From Marinospirillum perlucidum (GTDB taxonomy: Bacteria; Pseudomonadota; Gammaproteobacteria; Pseudomonadales; Halomonadaceae): a stretch of DNA of 64,000 nucleotides. Positions within the stretch are counted from its first letter, which is position 1; every line of letters starts with the position of its first letter. The DNA lies in the NCBI RefSeq assembly GCF_003336805.1, contig NZ_QFWJ01000002.1, positions 310,001 to 374,000 of the forward strand, in the 5' to 3' direction. Below are positions 56,145 through 64,000 of the stretch, piece after piece. Both the position numbers and the translations under genes were made by a program. The notes below the pieces were generated by a model. It ran no database searches, had not been told where the DNA came from, and saw nothing but the letters and a program-made list of their open reading frames with translations.

Positions 56145-57869
56145 TTGACTGCTTCAGCACCAGAACAGCAATTCCACAAGACCAATCCCCTGTTTGCTGA
56201 GATCGTTCAGCAAACGGCGGATCTTGTTCTGGTGACCGATACCCGGGGCGAGATTGTTTACGTCAATCCGGCCTGGGAAAGATGCACCGGCTATTCCAGC
56301 GAGGAAGTCCTGGGCCAGCGGCCTTCCATCTTGAGTTCGGGCAAGCATGATCGTGCCTTCTTCCAGCGTATCTGGGATTTATTGGTTGCGGGTCAAAGTG
56401 CCCAGGAAATCGTGATCAATAAAACCCGCTCCGGCGAGCTTTTCTACGAAGAAAAGACCCTGACTCCGGTTCGCAATCAGGACGGCCAGATCCTGTTCTT
56501 TGTCAGCATTGGCAAAGACATCACCCGGCAACTGCAACAGGAAGACAAGCTTACCTACCTGACCCACTATGATCCCCTGACCGATCTGCCTAATCGTCGC
56601 CTGCTGGCTGATCGCCTTGAACAGCGGATTCAGGAAGAAACGCCCTTTGCGCTCCTGTGCCTGGGCCTGGATCGCTTCAAGAGTATCAATGAAAGCCTGG
56701 GTAATCGCCTGGGTGATGAATTGCTCAAGCAGACGGCTGAGCGTTTGCAGACCTGCCTGCCGGATGATGCCACCCTGTCGCGTTCCAGTGGTGATGAATT
56801 TCTGGTGCTGCTCAAGAATATCAAGAATGCCCGTTCTGCCGCCTATATGGCGCACAAGATGATTCACGAACTGGAAAGGCCTTTTGATCTGGGAGCGACG
56901 GAAACCTATATCTCGGCCAGCGTGGGTATCACCCTTTATCCTGCGGATGGGCAGAACAGTGACCAGCTACTCAATAATGCCGATATCGCCCTCCACCGTG
57001 CCAAGCAGGCCGGAGGGCAAAACTATTGCTACTTCACTGACCAGTTGACTCGTGAAGCTATTAATCGCTTCCAAATGGAAAATCAGCTGCGCCAGGCCTT
57101 GCTGCACAAGGAATTCTACTTGGAATACCAGCCGCGCATCAGCCTGGTAGATGGCCATCTACGCGGAGTGGAAGCGCTTTTGCGCTGGCAGCAGCCGGAT
57201 GGAACCCGCGTGTCTCCGGCTGAATTCATTCCCCAACTGGAGGAAATGGGCCTGATTACCTCTGTGGGCGAATGGGTGCTGCATTCTGCCTGTTTGCAGG
57301 CCAGTCAATGGCAGCAAGCTGGCTTTCCTGATTTCAAGGTTTCCGTCAATCTTTCCGCCAAGCAGTTTATGCAAAAGGATCTTTGCCAGATCGTCGACAA
57401 GTGTCTGCAGCATGCCGGACTGGATGCTGCATTTTTAGAGCTGGAAGTGACTGAAAGCCTGATGATCGAAGATCTCAAATCCAGTGTGACCATGCTGCAG
57501 AATCTGCGCGATATGGGCGTCAGTCTGGCTATCGATGATTTTGGCGCGGGTTATTCCTCTCTGGGGTATCTCAAGCATCTGCCGGTTAATACCCTGAAAA
57601 TCGACAAGGCGTTTATCCGAGATCTGGCTGAAGATGTGGCCGATGCGGCTATCGTTCAGGCAGTAATCACCATGGCCCACCGCATGGGGCTGGAAGTGAC
57701 TGCTGAAGGGGTGGAAGAGGCTGACCAGTTGGATCTATTGGTCAGTCTTGGTTGTGAAGAAGTCCAGGGTTTTTATCTGGCCCGCCCCATGTCTGCCGAG
57801 CGTTTGCAAACCTGGTTGGTCGAGCCCAAGGAATACAGTAAGCATCTGCTGCCGCTTGGGCTCTACTGA
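56145..57869 (+). CDS. PAS-GGDEF-EAL cyclic-di-GMP signalling protein
   Basis: 574 residues. PAS at about 15-130 (TDTRGEIVYVNPAWERCTGY), GGDEF at about 140-300 with the active-site loop as RSSGDEF near 215, and EAL at about 315-560. The EAL motifs are complete: GVEALLRWQ, KVSVNLSAKQF, LELEVTESL, DDFGAGYSSLGYLKHL, KIDKAFIRDL and EGVEE. The first Gly of GGDEF is Ser, still seen in active cyclases; no RxxD inhibitory site precedes it. Phosphodiesterase activity is therefore the surer prediction. It lacks membrane helices. The frame opens with a TTG (56145) with GGAG ten bases before; there is no usable ATG near. Convergent with the beta-barrel gene (5 bases between stops). Confidence 0.9.
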   Translation: MTASAPEQQFHKTNPLFAEIVQQTADLVLVTDTRGEIVYVNPAWERCTGYSSEEVLGQRPSILSSGKHDRAFFQRIWDLLVAGQSAQEIVINKTRSGELFYEEKTLTPVRNQDGQILFFVSIGKDITRQLQQEDKLTYLTHYDPLTDLPNRRLLADRLEQRIQEETPFALLCLGLDRFKSINESLGNRLGDELLKQTAERLQTCLPDDATLSRSSGDEFLVLLKNIKNARSAAYMAHKMIHELERPFDLGATETYISASVGITLYPADGQNSDQLLNNADIALHRAKQAGGQNYCYFTDQLTREAINRFQMENQLRQALLHKEFYLEYQPRISLVDGHLRGVEALLRWQQPDGTRVSPAEFIPQLEEMGLITSVGEWVLHSACLQASQWQQAGFPDFKVSVNLSAKQFMQKDLCQIVDKCLQHAGLDAAFLELEVTESLMIEDLKSSVTMLQNLRDMGVSLAIDDFGAGYSSLGYLKHLPVNTLKIDKAFIRDLAEDVADAAIVQAVITMAHRMGLEVTAEGVEEADQLDLLVSLGCEEVQGFYLARPMSAERLQTWLVEPKEYSKHLLPLGLY

Positions 57870-57874
57870 TTGTT

Positions 57875-59176
57875 CTAAAAAACAGCATCCACACCCAATA
57901 ACAGCTGATGACTGGTGTAGTCATAGCTATCCAGGTTGCTGGTGTTATACAAGGCCTGGAATTCACTGAAAACCTGTACTTCCGGCGTTAATTGGTAACC
58001 GGCCCGTAACCTGCCCAGCCAGCGCCAGTCCTGGCGTTTTTCACTGACCTCAATGCCATTGGCATCCACTTCCTTATCAGGATACTGGCTCAAGCGGGCT
58101 TCCAGACGGGTGAAAAGCTGCAGCCGGTTGCTAGCCTGCCAACTTTTCTGGCCGTAAAAACTGTGACGCAAGGGGGAATAGCTGTAAAAGGCCGGATCGG
58201 ATGCATAGTCTTCCCGGCTATTCCATTCATTCCGGTAACCGGCTTCCCAAGCGTCCACAAAATCCAGGGCAAGCTTGAAGCGGTTCTGCCAGCCATCCAG
58301 ATACCCGTAGCCTGTTCCGCCAGAGGTCAGGGAGAAGTCGTTGGCAAGCTTCAGGGTGTTTTCTCCCAGCGGGCGGCGAACACTGATATCCAGGGTTAAA
58401 TCACGGGTATAGCTGCTGGAATCCAGTAAATAGGTGCCCAGTTGTAAACCGGTCGAGGTCTGCCAGCCGGAAAGCGGCTGATGCAGGTAGGCGCCTAGAC
58501 TGGCTCCTGTCTCGCGTTCTTCGCTACTGACATGAGGGGAACGCAAGAAAACATAGCCCTGTAGACTCAAGCCCTGGCTGGCATCACCTTGCAAATAATA
58601 GCGGCCGCTGGCCAGCAGTTCGGAGAAGCTGCCGGTTGTTTTCTCTGTAGTGCTGTTATCGGCGGTTAGAGAGAGGTTGTCATCATAGCCCAGGCTGGCC
58701 GCCAGATAGATAAAACCGGGTGCGGGCTCGGATGCAGCCGCTGTCTGGCTTTCACCCGTCAAAACCTCCAGTCTTTGTTGGGCCAGGCGAGTCACCCGCG
58801 AGCCGGAGGCCTTGTCCTGAGCAAGACGATACTGGCGGATGGCCAAGGCGGTATTGTTCTGGGCTTCGGCCAGCAGGCCCAGATTGTATTCGGCCAGAGC
58901 CCCCCAGCGCTCATCCTGGGTGATGCGGGCAAAATAATCAGCAGCTTGTTGATAGTTGCCCAATTGATAGTGGGTGGAACCCAGGTTGTAGTAGAGCGTG
59001 GTGCGGGTATTGCCCCGGGCTTCTTCCTCTTGGAAAAAACTCAAGGCCGTGGCGTAGTCGCCCGCTTGGAAAGCCTCAAGACCTTTTTCAAATGCGGCAG
59101 AGGCAGCCATGAGAAGGGGTGCAAAACTCAAGGCCAGTAACAATAAAAAGCCAGGCAGTAGTCGGTGTTCTTGCAT
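57875..59176 (-). CDS. TPR-containing outer membrane beta-barrel protein
   Basis: 433 residues. Signal peptide about 1-25. TPR-like helices cover about 27-140 (AFEKGLEAFQAGDYATALSF, then YYNLGSTHYQLGNYQQAADY). From about 160 to the end the sequence alternates as in a beta-barrel (YLAASLGYDDNLSLTAD; final LLLGVDAVF ends in Phe). TPR followed by barrel is the layout of Slam-type surface-lipoprotein exporters (DUF560) and of polysaccharide/adhesin secretion pores, but the barrel here is short for either. It is the last gene of the sigma/anti-sigma operon and may be its exported effector. Confidence 0.75.
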   Translation of the reverse strand: MQEHRLLPGFLLLLALSFAPLLMAASAAFEKGLEAFQAGDYATALSFFQEEEARGNTRTTLYYNLGSTHYQLGNYQQAADYFARITQDERWGALAEYNLGLLAEAQNNTALAIRQYRLAQDKASGSRVTRLAQQRLEVLTGESQTAAASEPAPGFIYLAASLGYDDNLSLTADNSTTEKTTGSFSELLASGRYYLQGDASQGLSLQGYVFLRSPHVSSEERETGASLGAYLHQPLSGWQTSTGLQLGTYLLDSSSYTRDLTLDISVRRPLGENTLKLANDFSLTSGGTGYGYLDGWQNRFKLALDFVDAWEAGYRNEWNSREDYASDPAFYSYSPLRHSFYGQKSWQASNRLQLFTRLEARLSQYPDKEVDANGIEVSEKRQDWRWLGRLRAGYQLTPEVQVFSEFQALYNTSNLDSYDYTSHQLLLGVDAVF

Positions 59177-59194
59177 AGCTGTCCGGAATAATTG

Positions 59195-59584
59195 TTATTG
59201 AGCAGTAGCAGGCCGGTCGGGAACCACCTGATGTCCGGTTGGTTTGCCGGTTTCCTCCGGTAGAGAATCAGTTGCCGGCGATCCTTGTTGCTGGCTGTCT
59301 TCTCTGAAGTCAGGGCCTTCATCAGGCTCCCTGTCGGGCCTTGCACGCAAGGCTTCGTTTGTTGCTGATCTGGCCTGGTCACGAGTTTCGCGGCCGTTAC
59401 GGTTGCTTGCGTTTTCCGGCTTTTGGCTGCTAGTGGCCGGAGGTGGCAGGGGAATGGCATTGATCACTTCATCCACGGGCGTGGATTCATCAATCACCGT
59501 CATGCTGGACTCCGCCTGAAGGCTGCTACTCAGGCTTAATAGCAACATAAAAAGCGCGCTTTTAATAAACGGGGTATTTGTCAT
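59195..59584 (-). CDS. Small exported low-complexity protein with an SMTV motif (second copy)
   Basis: 129 residues from the ATG at 59584 (GAGG upstream). Signal peptide 1-21 (SSLQA|ES), then SSMTVIDESTPVDEVINAIP, followed by a charged, Arg/Glu/Asp/Pro-rich region that looks disordered. The SMTV[IV]-[DE]-E block just after the signal peptide is shared with the protein encoded at 60862-61233. Family not recognised. It lies 16 bases after the anti-sigma gene and 18 before the TPR/barrel gene, so it is cotranscribed. Confidence 0.65.
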   Translation of the reverse strand: MTNTPFIKSALFMLLLSLSSSLQAESSMTVIDESTPVDEVINAIPLPPPATSSQKPENASNRNGRETRDQARSATNEALRARPDREPDEGPDFREDSQQQGSPATDSLPEETGKPTGHQVVPDRPATAQ

Positions 59585-59600
59585 CGTCAGGACCTCTTGA

Positions 59601-60233
59601 TTAGCCCGAAGGCTGTTCTCCTCGAGCCAGTGGCAGCTGTAACGAATGGGTGTGCATGCCCAGGCGCGAGGTAACCTCCAACTGTCCACCTTTTTGACCG
59701 ATCTGGATGGGCAGAGTGAGAAGATTCTGGCCTTCCTTCAAGGGCGTCCTCCAGCTCAGGTTTTTCTGCTGGTCATAGCCGCGCAGTTGTAAATCTTCAT
59801 GCAGGGCCACCTGAATATGAGCATCCTGATAGTCCTGATCACTGACAATCAGGATTCTCACCTCTTTTAGCTGCTGTTCTGAAGTCGCCTGAGGCTGGAG
59901 CTGCATGGCTGTTTTAGGCGAGGGTGCTTCGGGCAGTTGCCAGCGCCCCACCAGCAAGAGCGCCACCAGGAGGGAAGCTGCCACGGCTGCTGTCCAGGCA
60001 CGATGTCCCAGGGAAGCTCGGTGCTGGCGTTGCCCTGCTTGTTTCATGGCCTGCTGCAAAAAACCGGGATCAGGTTCGGGAACCGCAAAACTTTCCAGAT
60101 GCAGCCGGAGACGAAAATCCTCATAAAAGTCATGGCACTGGTTGCAGTGGCGCAGATGTTCCGCGACCAGAGCAGAAGGTTGCTGATCCAGGTCGAGGCT
60201 TTGCAGTTGGCGTTGGGCGTCGATACATTGCAT
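59601..60233 (-). CDS. Zinc-type anti-sigma factor (ZAS) with one membrane helix
   Basis: 210 residues. The N-terminal anti-sigma domain has the zinc motif HLRHCNQC (H-x3-C-x2-C) at about 27-34. A single membrane helix lies at about 80-98 (AVAASLLVALLLVGRW) and a periplasmic beta-rich domain follows. It would hold the ECF sigma factor at the membrane until a signal arrives. It starts four bases after the sigma gene, the usual coupling of sigma and anti-sigma. Confidence 0.85.
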   Translation of the reverse strand: MQCIDAQRQLQSLDLDQQPSALVAEHLRHCNQCHDFYEDFRLRLHLESFAVPEPDPGFLQQAMKQAGQRQHRASLGHRAWTAAVAASLLVALLLVGRWQLPEAPSPKTAMQLQPQATSEQQLKEVRILIVSDQDYQDAHIQVALHEDLQLRGYDQQKNLSWRTPLKEGQNLLTLPIQIGQKGGQLEVTSRLGMHTHSLQLPLARGEQPSG

Positions 60234-60237
60234 GCCT

Positions 60238-60849
60238 TTAATCCTCGTAGCTGACTACTTTAAGAAAACGCTCTGCGGAAGGAAAAGGTTCCTTTAACAG
60301 CAGCTTTTTCAGCTTTTCCTTGCTGCGGTGTAGCCTGGATTTCAGAGTACCCAGTGGAAGCTGTTGTATCTCGGCTACTTCAGGAAGGCTATAGCCCTCC
60401 ATCAAGTGGAGAACGATCAGGTTTCTTTCTTCAGCATCCAGGTGATCCAGGGCCTTTTTCAGCAGCCTCTGTTGATCACTGTCGAGCGTGGCTTCCAAGG
60501 GCGTTACTTCTGCTGCACTGGCAAGCTGATAGGGTAGGTCATCCAGTTGCTTGCTTTTATCATTGGCTCCAGCCGTGCGCCTGCGTTTGCGATACAGATC
60601 GATATACAGGTTATAGAGACTTCGCAGAAACCAAGGCCGGGGGTTATCCAGGTGTACCCAGTGGTCTTGTTTTTGATAGAGGCGCAAAAAAAGCTCCTGT
60701 ATCAGATCCTCCGTATCGGACTGATTTCCGGTCAGGCGATAGGCGGTCTGATACAGGGTCTTGGAGTGGGGTTCTACCAGGGCCAGAAACCTGGATTTCC
60801 TCTGTCTAGCAGGTGTTAACCAACTAGACAGGGAAGTCACTGAGACCAT
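60238..60849 (-). CDS. ECF-type RNA polymerase sigma factor
   Basis: 203 residues, sigma-2 and sigma-4 only. Region 2: TEDLIQELFLRLYQ, then FLRSLYNLYIDLYRKRRR; region 4: LDAEERNLIVLHLMEGYSLP, then TLKSRLHRSKEKLKKLLL (DNA-binding helix). A cognate anti-sigma gene follows and an exported-protein gene precedes it. The promoter before the operon has a GGAAC -35 typical of ECF factors, so autoregulation is likely. The activating signal is unknown. Confidence 0.92.
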   Translation of the reverse strand: MVSVTSLSSWLTPARQRKSRFLALVEPHSKTLYQTAYRLTGNQSDTEDLIQELFLRLYQKQDHWVHLDNPRPWFLRSLYNLYIDLYRKRRRTAGANDKSKQLDDLPYQLASAAEVTPLEATLDSDQQRLLKKALDHLDAEERNLIVLHLMEGYSLPEVAEIQQLPLGTLKSRLHRSKEKLKKLLLKEPFPSAERFLKVVSYED

Positions 60850-60861
60850 AAATGTCAGGTC

Positions 60862-61233
60862 TTAGCGAGCTGCATCGGGTTTGCGAGAAGAGGACTCCTC
60901 TTCCATATCACCACTTTGCTGGCGCTGGCTGGCAGCATTTTCCCGGCCAGCCTCACGCTGTTGGCGAGCTTCGGCAGCACGTTCCTTGGCTTCCTCGGCA
61001 CGCTGCTGACCAAATTCACGCCCCATTTCACGAGCCTGGTTGGCTGTTTCCAGCCCTTTTTGGGCATTTTCCTGGGCCTCAGGGGCAGCATCTTCAGGCA
61101 GTTCCAGGGTTTCCGGTGCAGAATCCTCTTCAACAACCGTCATGCTGTCATCGGTTTCTTCTGCCAGCACCAAGGGGCTGGTGAACAGGCCGAAAGTGCA
61201 TAACAGTGCAGCAGAAATCAGTAGCTTGCGCAT
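60862..61233 (-). CDS. Small exported low-complexity protein with an SMTV motif (first copy)
   Basis: 123 residues with a signal peptide (1-24, PLVLA|EE). The mature part starts DDSMTVVEEDSAPETLELPE and continues as an Ala/Glu/Arg/Gln-rich helix (QKGLETANQAREMGREFGQQ), probably a coiled or disordered chain. It shares the SMTV block and following Leu-Pro with the protein at 59195-59584. AAGAGG precedes the ATG. First gene of the ECF operon and directly behind its candidate promoter, so probably abundant when the sigma factor is active. Function unknown. Confidence 0.7.
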   Translation of the reverse strand: MRKLLISAALLCTFGLFTSPLVLAEETDDSMTVVEEDSAPETLELPEDAAPEAQENAQKGLETANQAREMGREFGQQRAEEAKERAAEARQQREAGRENAASQRQQSGDMEEESSSRKPDAAR

Positions 61234-61281
61234 GTTTCACCTCTTGTCTTTGCGAGTCTTTTGGTGGCTTTCATCCTTACT

Positions 61282-61307
61282 AACGCAGGCGACAGGCAAA
61301 AGGTTCC
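61282..61307 (-). promoter_or_regulatory. Candidate ECF-sigma promoter of the five-gene operon
   Basis: Minus strand: GGAAC (61307-61303), 17-base spacer, CGTT (61285-61282), about 50 bases before the first gene. GGAAC followed at 16-17 bases by CGT(T/C) is a standard ECF promoter pattern. Confidence 0.65.
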
Positions 61308-61323
61308 AAGAAATTTATAAAAA

Positions 61324-62538
61324 TTATCTCGATGCTGCTGGCGCAGGCAAAGCCAGGGCAATCAGGGCTGCCAAAAGAATAAATACAGCCGAGATGGCCA
61401 GGCAGGCCAATAGGCCTGCACTTTGGTAAACATAGCCAGAGAGCAGAGTGCCTACCAGTCGACCCAGGGCGTTGGCCATGTAATAAAAGCCGACATCCAG
61501 GGAAACGCCTTCACTGCGAGCGTGGCGCACTACCAGGTAGCTGTGTACCGAAGAGTTGACGGCAAACAGTAGGCCGAAGACCAGCAGGCCGGAGATCAGC
61601 ACCCAGTCATCAGGCCAGCCCCAGTAAAGACCGGCAAGGATATACAAGGGAGTGAACACCAGGGCCAGCCCCCAGCCACCGATGGTGGCAGCACCCGGCA
61701 GGCGACCCTGTTTCTTGCCGGTAAAGCGGGGGGCCTGGGTTTGGACCAGACCATAGGCAAGGATCCAGCTGGCCATAAAGCCGCCCACCAGCCAGTGGCT
61801 CCAGCCCAGGCTTTCGGCCAGATACACGGGCAGTGCTACCACAAACCAGACATCCCGGGCAGCAAACAGGAAGAAACGGGCTAGCGAGAGAATATTGATC
61901 GCCGGGCTTTTGGAGAAAATATCCCTGAACTTGGGTTTGGCCTGCATACGTCCCAGTTCTTGTTTTAATAACACCAACGAGCCGACCCAGACCCCAGCCA
62001 GAAGCAGCAGCATCGCCAATATTGCCCCGGCAAACCCCAGTCCGGTTAATAGCAGGGCGCCGACAAAAAAGCCCAGACCCTTGAGCGCATTCTTGGAGCC
62101 GGTCAGCAGGGCCACCCAATGGTAGAGGCGTCCTTGAGCCTCTTCCGGAACCAGGGTCTTGATCGCGCTCTTGGCGCTCATTTTATTGAGATCCTTGGCG
62201 ATACCTGATAAAGCCTGGGCGGCCATCACCCAGACAACTGTAAGCCAGTCAGCAGGTACCAGCAGCATCCCCAGAGCCACCAGTTGCAGCCCCAGGCCAA
62301 TATTCATGGTGCGGTTTAAACCCAGGCGGGCGCCCAGCCAGCCGCCGACCAGATTGGTGACCACCCCGAAAAATTCATAAAACAAAAACAAAAGGGCGAT
62401 CTGCAAGGGGGCATAACCCAGCTGGTGAAAATACAGCACCACCAGCATTCGCAGGGCCCCGTCCGTCAGGGTGAAGGCCCAGTAGTTGCCGGTAATGATC
62501 AGATACTGCTTAATGCCAGGGGAAAGATGGGCCAGCAT
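61324..62538 (-). CDS. arsJ: Organoarsenical efflux MFS transporter ArsJ
   Basis: 404 residues, about 11-12 membrane helices. The N terminus (IKQYLIITGNYWAFTLTDGA) and DLNKMSAKSAIKTLVPEEAQ near 117 are characteristic of ArsJ. It exports 1-arseno-3-phosphoglycerate, which then breaks down to arsenate outside. The product comes from the GAPDH encoded just upstream acting on arsenate. The GAPDH-arsJ pairing is diagnostic of this resistance route; the acr3 end is next to it. Confidence 0.93.
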   Translation of the reverse strand: MLAHLSPGIKQYLIITGNYWAFTLTDGALRMLVVLYFHQLGYAPLQIALLFLFYEFFGVVTNLVGGWLGARLGLNRTMNIGLGLQLVALGMLLVPADWLTVVWVMAAQALSGIAKDLNKMSAKSAIKTLVPEEAQGRLYHWVALLTGSKNALKGLGFFVGALLLTGLGFAGAILAMLLLLAGVWVGSLVLLKQELGRMQAKPKFRDIFSKSPAINILSLARFFLFAARDVWFVVALPVYLAESLGWSHWLVGGFMASWILAYGLVQTQAPRFTGKKQGRLPGAATIGGWGLALVFTPLYILAGLYWGWPDDWVLISGLLVFGLLFAVNSSVHSYLVVRHARSEGVSLDVGFYYMANALGRLVGTLLSGYVYQSAGLLACLAISAVFILLAALIALALPAPAASR

Positions 62539-62761
62539 GATAAAAACTCGTGTCAGTAGGGCGAGGGATTATTGCAGATAGCAAGCAGGTTTCACTAAGG
62601 CCGTTTTTGCGAGGTATAGCCGTTCAGGACACTGCTATTTGTGAACACCAGGGAAAAGCAGGTGTTTGCCAAGTCAGGCTGTCTGCAACAGGACGTTGCA
62701 GTCAGAGCTTACAGGGATGTATTTGCGCGTCGTGACTGGCATGCACCTGCTATATGACCCG
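62539..62761 (-). other. Gap between the ars GAPDH gene and arsJ, with a hairpin
   Basis: 223 bases without an ORF of note. CTGCAAC (62683-62689) and GTTGCAG (62695-62701) form a 7-bp hairpin with a 5-base loop; no T run follows. It may reduce or process readthrough from GAPDH to arsJ. No ArsR-type palindrome was recognised. Confidence 0.35.
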
Positions 62762-63769
62762 CTACACTCGCATAGCCTTGCGTGCCAACTCCACCAGTCG
62801 GTTGGCATAGCCCCATTCGTTGTCATACCAGGCATAGATTTTGACCTGGGTGTCGTTGATCACCAGTGTCGAGAGGGCATCCACGATGGTGGAGCGGGGA
62901 TCGCCACGGTAATCCACCGAGACCAGGGGTTTTTCTTCATAGCCCAAAATGTTTTTGAGTTCACCCTCGGCTGCTTCTTTCAACAGGCGATTGACCTCTT
63001 CAGCAGAGGTGGCTTTTTCTACCTCGAAAACACAATCAGTCAAAGAGGCATTGGCCAGAGGAACGCGAACAGCATGACCGTTGAGGCGACCCTGAAGCTC
63101 CGGGAAGATATAAGTGATCGCCTTGGCTGATCCTGTCGTTGTCGGGATCAGGCTCATGCCACAGGCTCTGGCCCGGCGCAAATCCTTGTGCGGAGCATCC
63201 AGAATGGTCTGGGTGTTGGTGATGTCATGAATCGTGGTCATGCTGCCGTGGCGAATACCCAGTTTTTCATGAATGACTTTAACGATGGGCGCCAGGCAGT
63301 TGGTTGTACAGGAAGCAGCCGTCAGGAGGTCATCGGTGTCAGGGTTATAGAGGTGATCATTGACGCCCATTACCAGATTGGGAATGCCCTCTTCTTCCTT
63401 GACCGGTGCTGATACTACGACTTTTTTTACGCCCTGGCGCAAATAGCCTTCCAGCAGGTCGCGGGTTTTCATCTTGCCGGAGCATTCCAGCACCAGATCA
63501 CAGCCTGACCAGTCAACTTCATCGAGGGTATGTTTGGCGGTGCAGCTCAGACGCTGCTCGCCAATCACGATTTGCTCACCTTCGCTTCGGGCTTCGTGAT
63601 CCCAGGTGCCCTGCACCGAATCATAATTCAGCAGATGAGCCAGGGTGGCTGCATCTCCTGCCGGATCATTGATCTGCACAAATTCAAATTCCGTCCATTG
63701 CCAGGCAGCTCTCAGAGCCAGACGCCCCATACGGCCAAAACCATTGATACCGACTTTGATGGTTTGCAT
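62762..63769 (-). CDS. Arsenate-linked glyceraldehyde-3-phosphate dehydrogenase (ars operon type)
   Basis: 335 residues from the ATG at 63769. NAD-binding [17 protein letters not shown] at about 6-22, catalytic Cys in [12 protein letters not shown] near 155, and [15 protein letters not shown] at the end. The start [12 protein letters not shown] and its place between acr3 and arsJ mark the ars-operon form. With arsenate in place of phosphate it yields 1-arseno-3-phosphoglycerate for ArsJ. A housekeeping glycolytic role cannot be excluded from sequence alone. Confidence 0.92.
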   Translation of the reverse strand: MQTIKVGINGFGRMGRLALRAAWQWTEFEFVQINDPAGDAATLAHLLNYDSVQGTWDHEARSEGEQIVIGEQRLSCTAKHTLDEVDWSGCDLVLECSGKMKTRDLLEGYLRQGVKKVVVSAPVKEEEGIPNLVMGVNDHLYNPDTDDLLTAASCTTNCLAPIVKVIHEKLGIRHGSMTTIHDITNTQTILDAPHKDLRRARACGMSLIPTTTGSAKAITYIFPELQGRLNGHAVRVPLANASLTDCVFEVEKATSAEEVNRLLKEAAEGELKNILGYEEKPLVSVDYRGDPRSTIVDALSTLVINDTQVKIYAWYDNEWGYANRLVELARKAMRV

Positions 63770-63782
63770 AGAGAAGGTCCTT

Positions 63783-64000
63783 TTAAACTTGAGTAGAAGC
63801 GGTTTCAGATGGGAACCAGTGGCGGGTGCGATTGGCAAAAGCCACCAGTGAAAGCATTACAGGTACCTCGACCAATACCCCGACAACGGTGGCCAGGGCT
63901 GCTGGGGAGGTGAGGCCAAAGAGGCTGATTGCCACGGCAACGGCCAGCTCAAAAAAATTGGAGGTGCCGATCAGGCTGGCGGGTGCAGCAATCGAATGCG
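63783..64000 (-). CDS. acr3: Arsenite efflux permease Acr3, C-terminal part
   Basis: Partial gene, cut by the right edge; 71 residues visible, stop TAA at 63785-63783. The sequence has [20 protein letters not shown] and [18 protein letters not shown], the last two membrane helices of Acr3, including the conserved GTSNFFELA and VEVPVML blocks. It expels arsenite. Only 13 bases separate its stop from the GAPDH start, so the order acr3-GAPDH-arsJ is one operon. Confidence 0.9.
   Translation of the reverse strand, partial: HSIAAPASLIGTSNFFELAVAVAISLFGLTSPAALATVVGVLVEVPVMLSLVAFANRTRHWFPSETASTQV

Overview
The window looks like a chromosomal segment of a Gammaproteobacterium close to the Pseudomonadales/Oceanospirillales. 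GC content is moderate (mid-50s % by eye). The gene order ispB ... rplU-rpmA-obgE-proB ... rpsT/murJ ... ribF-ileS-lspA ... fkpB-ispH follows the Pseudomonas arrangement. A FabY-type initiating ketoacyl synthase, a RapA protein, a holD-rimI pair, three methyl-accepting chemotaxis proteins and a minor-pilin cluster point the same way. No rRNA, tRNA, CRISPR array or intact insertion sequence was seen. All assignments come from reading motifs and gene order, not from database searches.

Left part (1-18.8 kb): the 3' end of an enoyl-CoA hydratase gene; two chemoreceptors facing each other; a PaaX-type repressor; and a five-gene branched-chain-amino-acid-type ABC importer (binding protein, two permeases, two ATPases). 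The last ATPase carries an N-terminal hemerythrin-like domain, which is unusual. Then rapA, a third chemoreceptor (dCache), a phosphoesterase, a YceI/cytochrome b561 pair and a LysR regulator.

Middle (18.8-38.4 kb): leuA preceded by a strong promoter and a 49-residue leader peptide ending in a leucine run; a holD-like gene with rimI; zapB; fabY; a DUF1302-DUF1329-LuxR/MalT-type operon; a parA-like / trmB-like / BASS transporter / tapT operon; thioredoxin reductase and peroxiredoxin; a zinc-ribbon protein; a FemAB-like acyltransferase; ispH and fkpB.

Right part (38.4-64 kb): a MntA/HepT toxin-antitoxin pair and an unknown AT-rich gene split the usual lspA-fkpB linkage. Next come lspA, ileS, ribF, a shortened minor-pilin cluster, murJ, rpsT, an aldehyde dehydrogenase, proB, obgE, rpmA, rplU, cysK and ispB, then a PAS-GGDEF-EAL protein. 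A tight five-gene operon follows: small exported protein, ECF sigma factor, zinc-type anti-sigma factor, a second small exported protein with the same SMTV motif, and a TPR/beta-barrel outer-membrane protein. An ECF-type promoter precedes the first gene. The window ends in an arsenic locus (acr3, GAPDH, arsJ) that exports arsenite and 1-arseno-3-phosphoglycerate.

Four related copies of a short terminal-inverted-repeat element (about 24.4, 39.3, 44.4 and 50.2 kb) are scattered through the window. Two of them supply the stop codon of the neighbouring gene.
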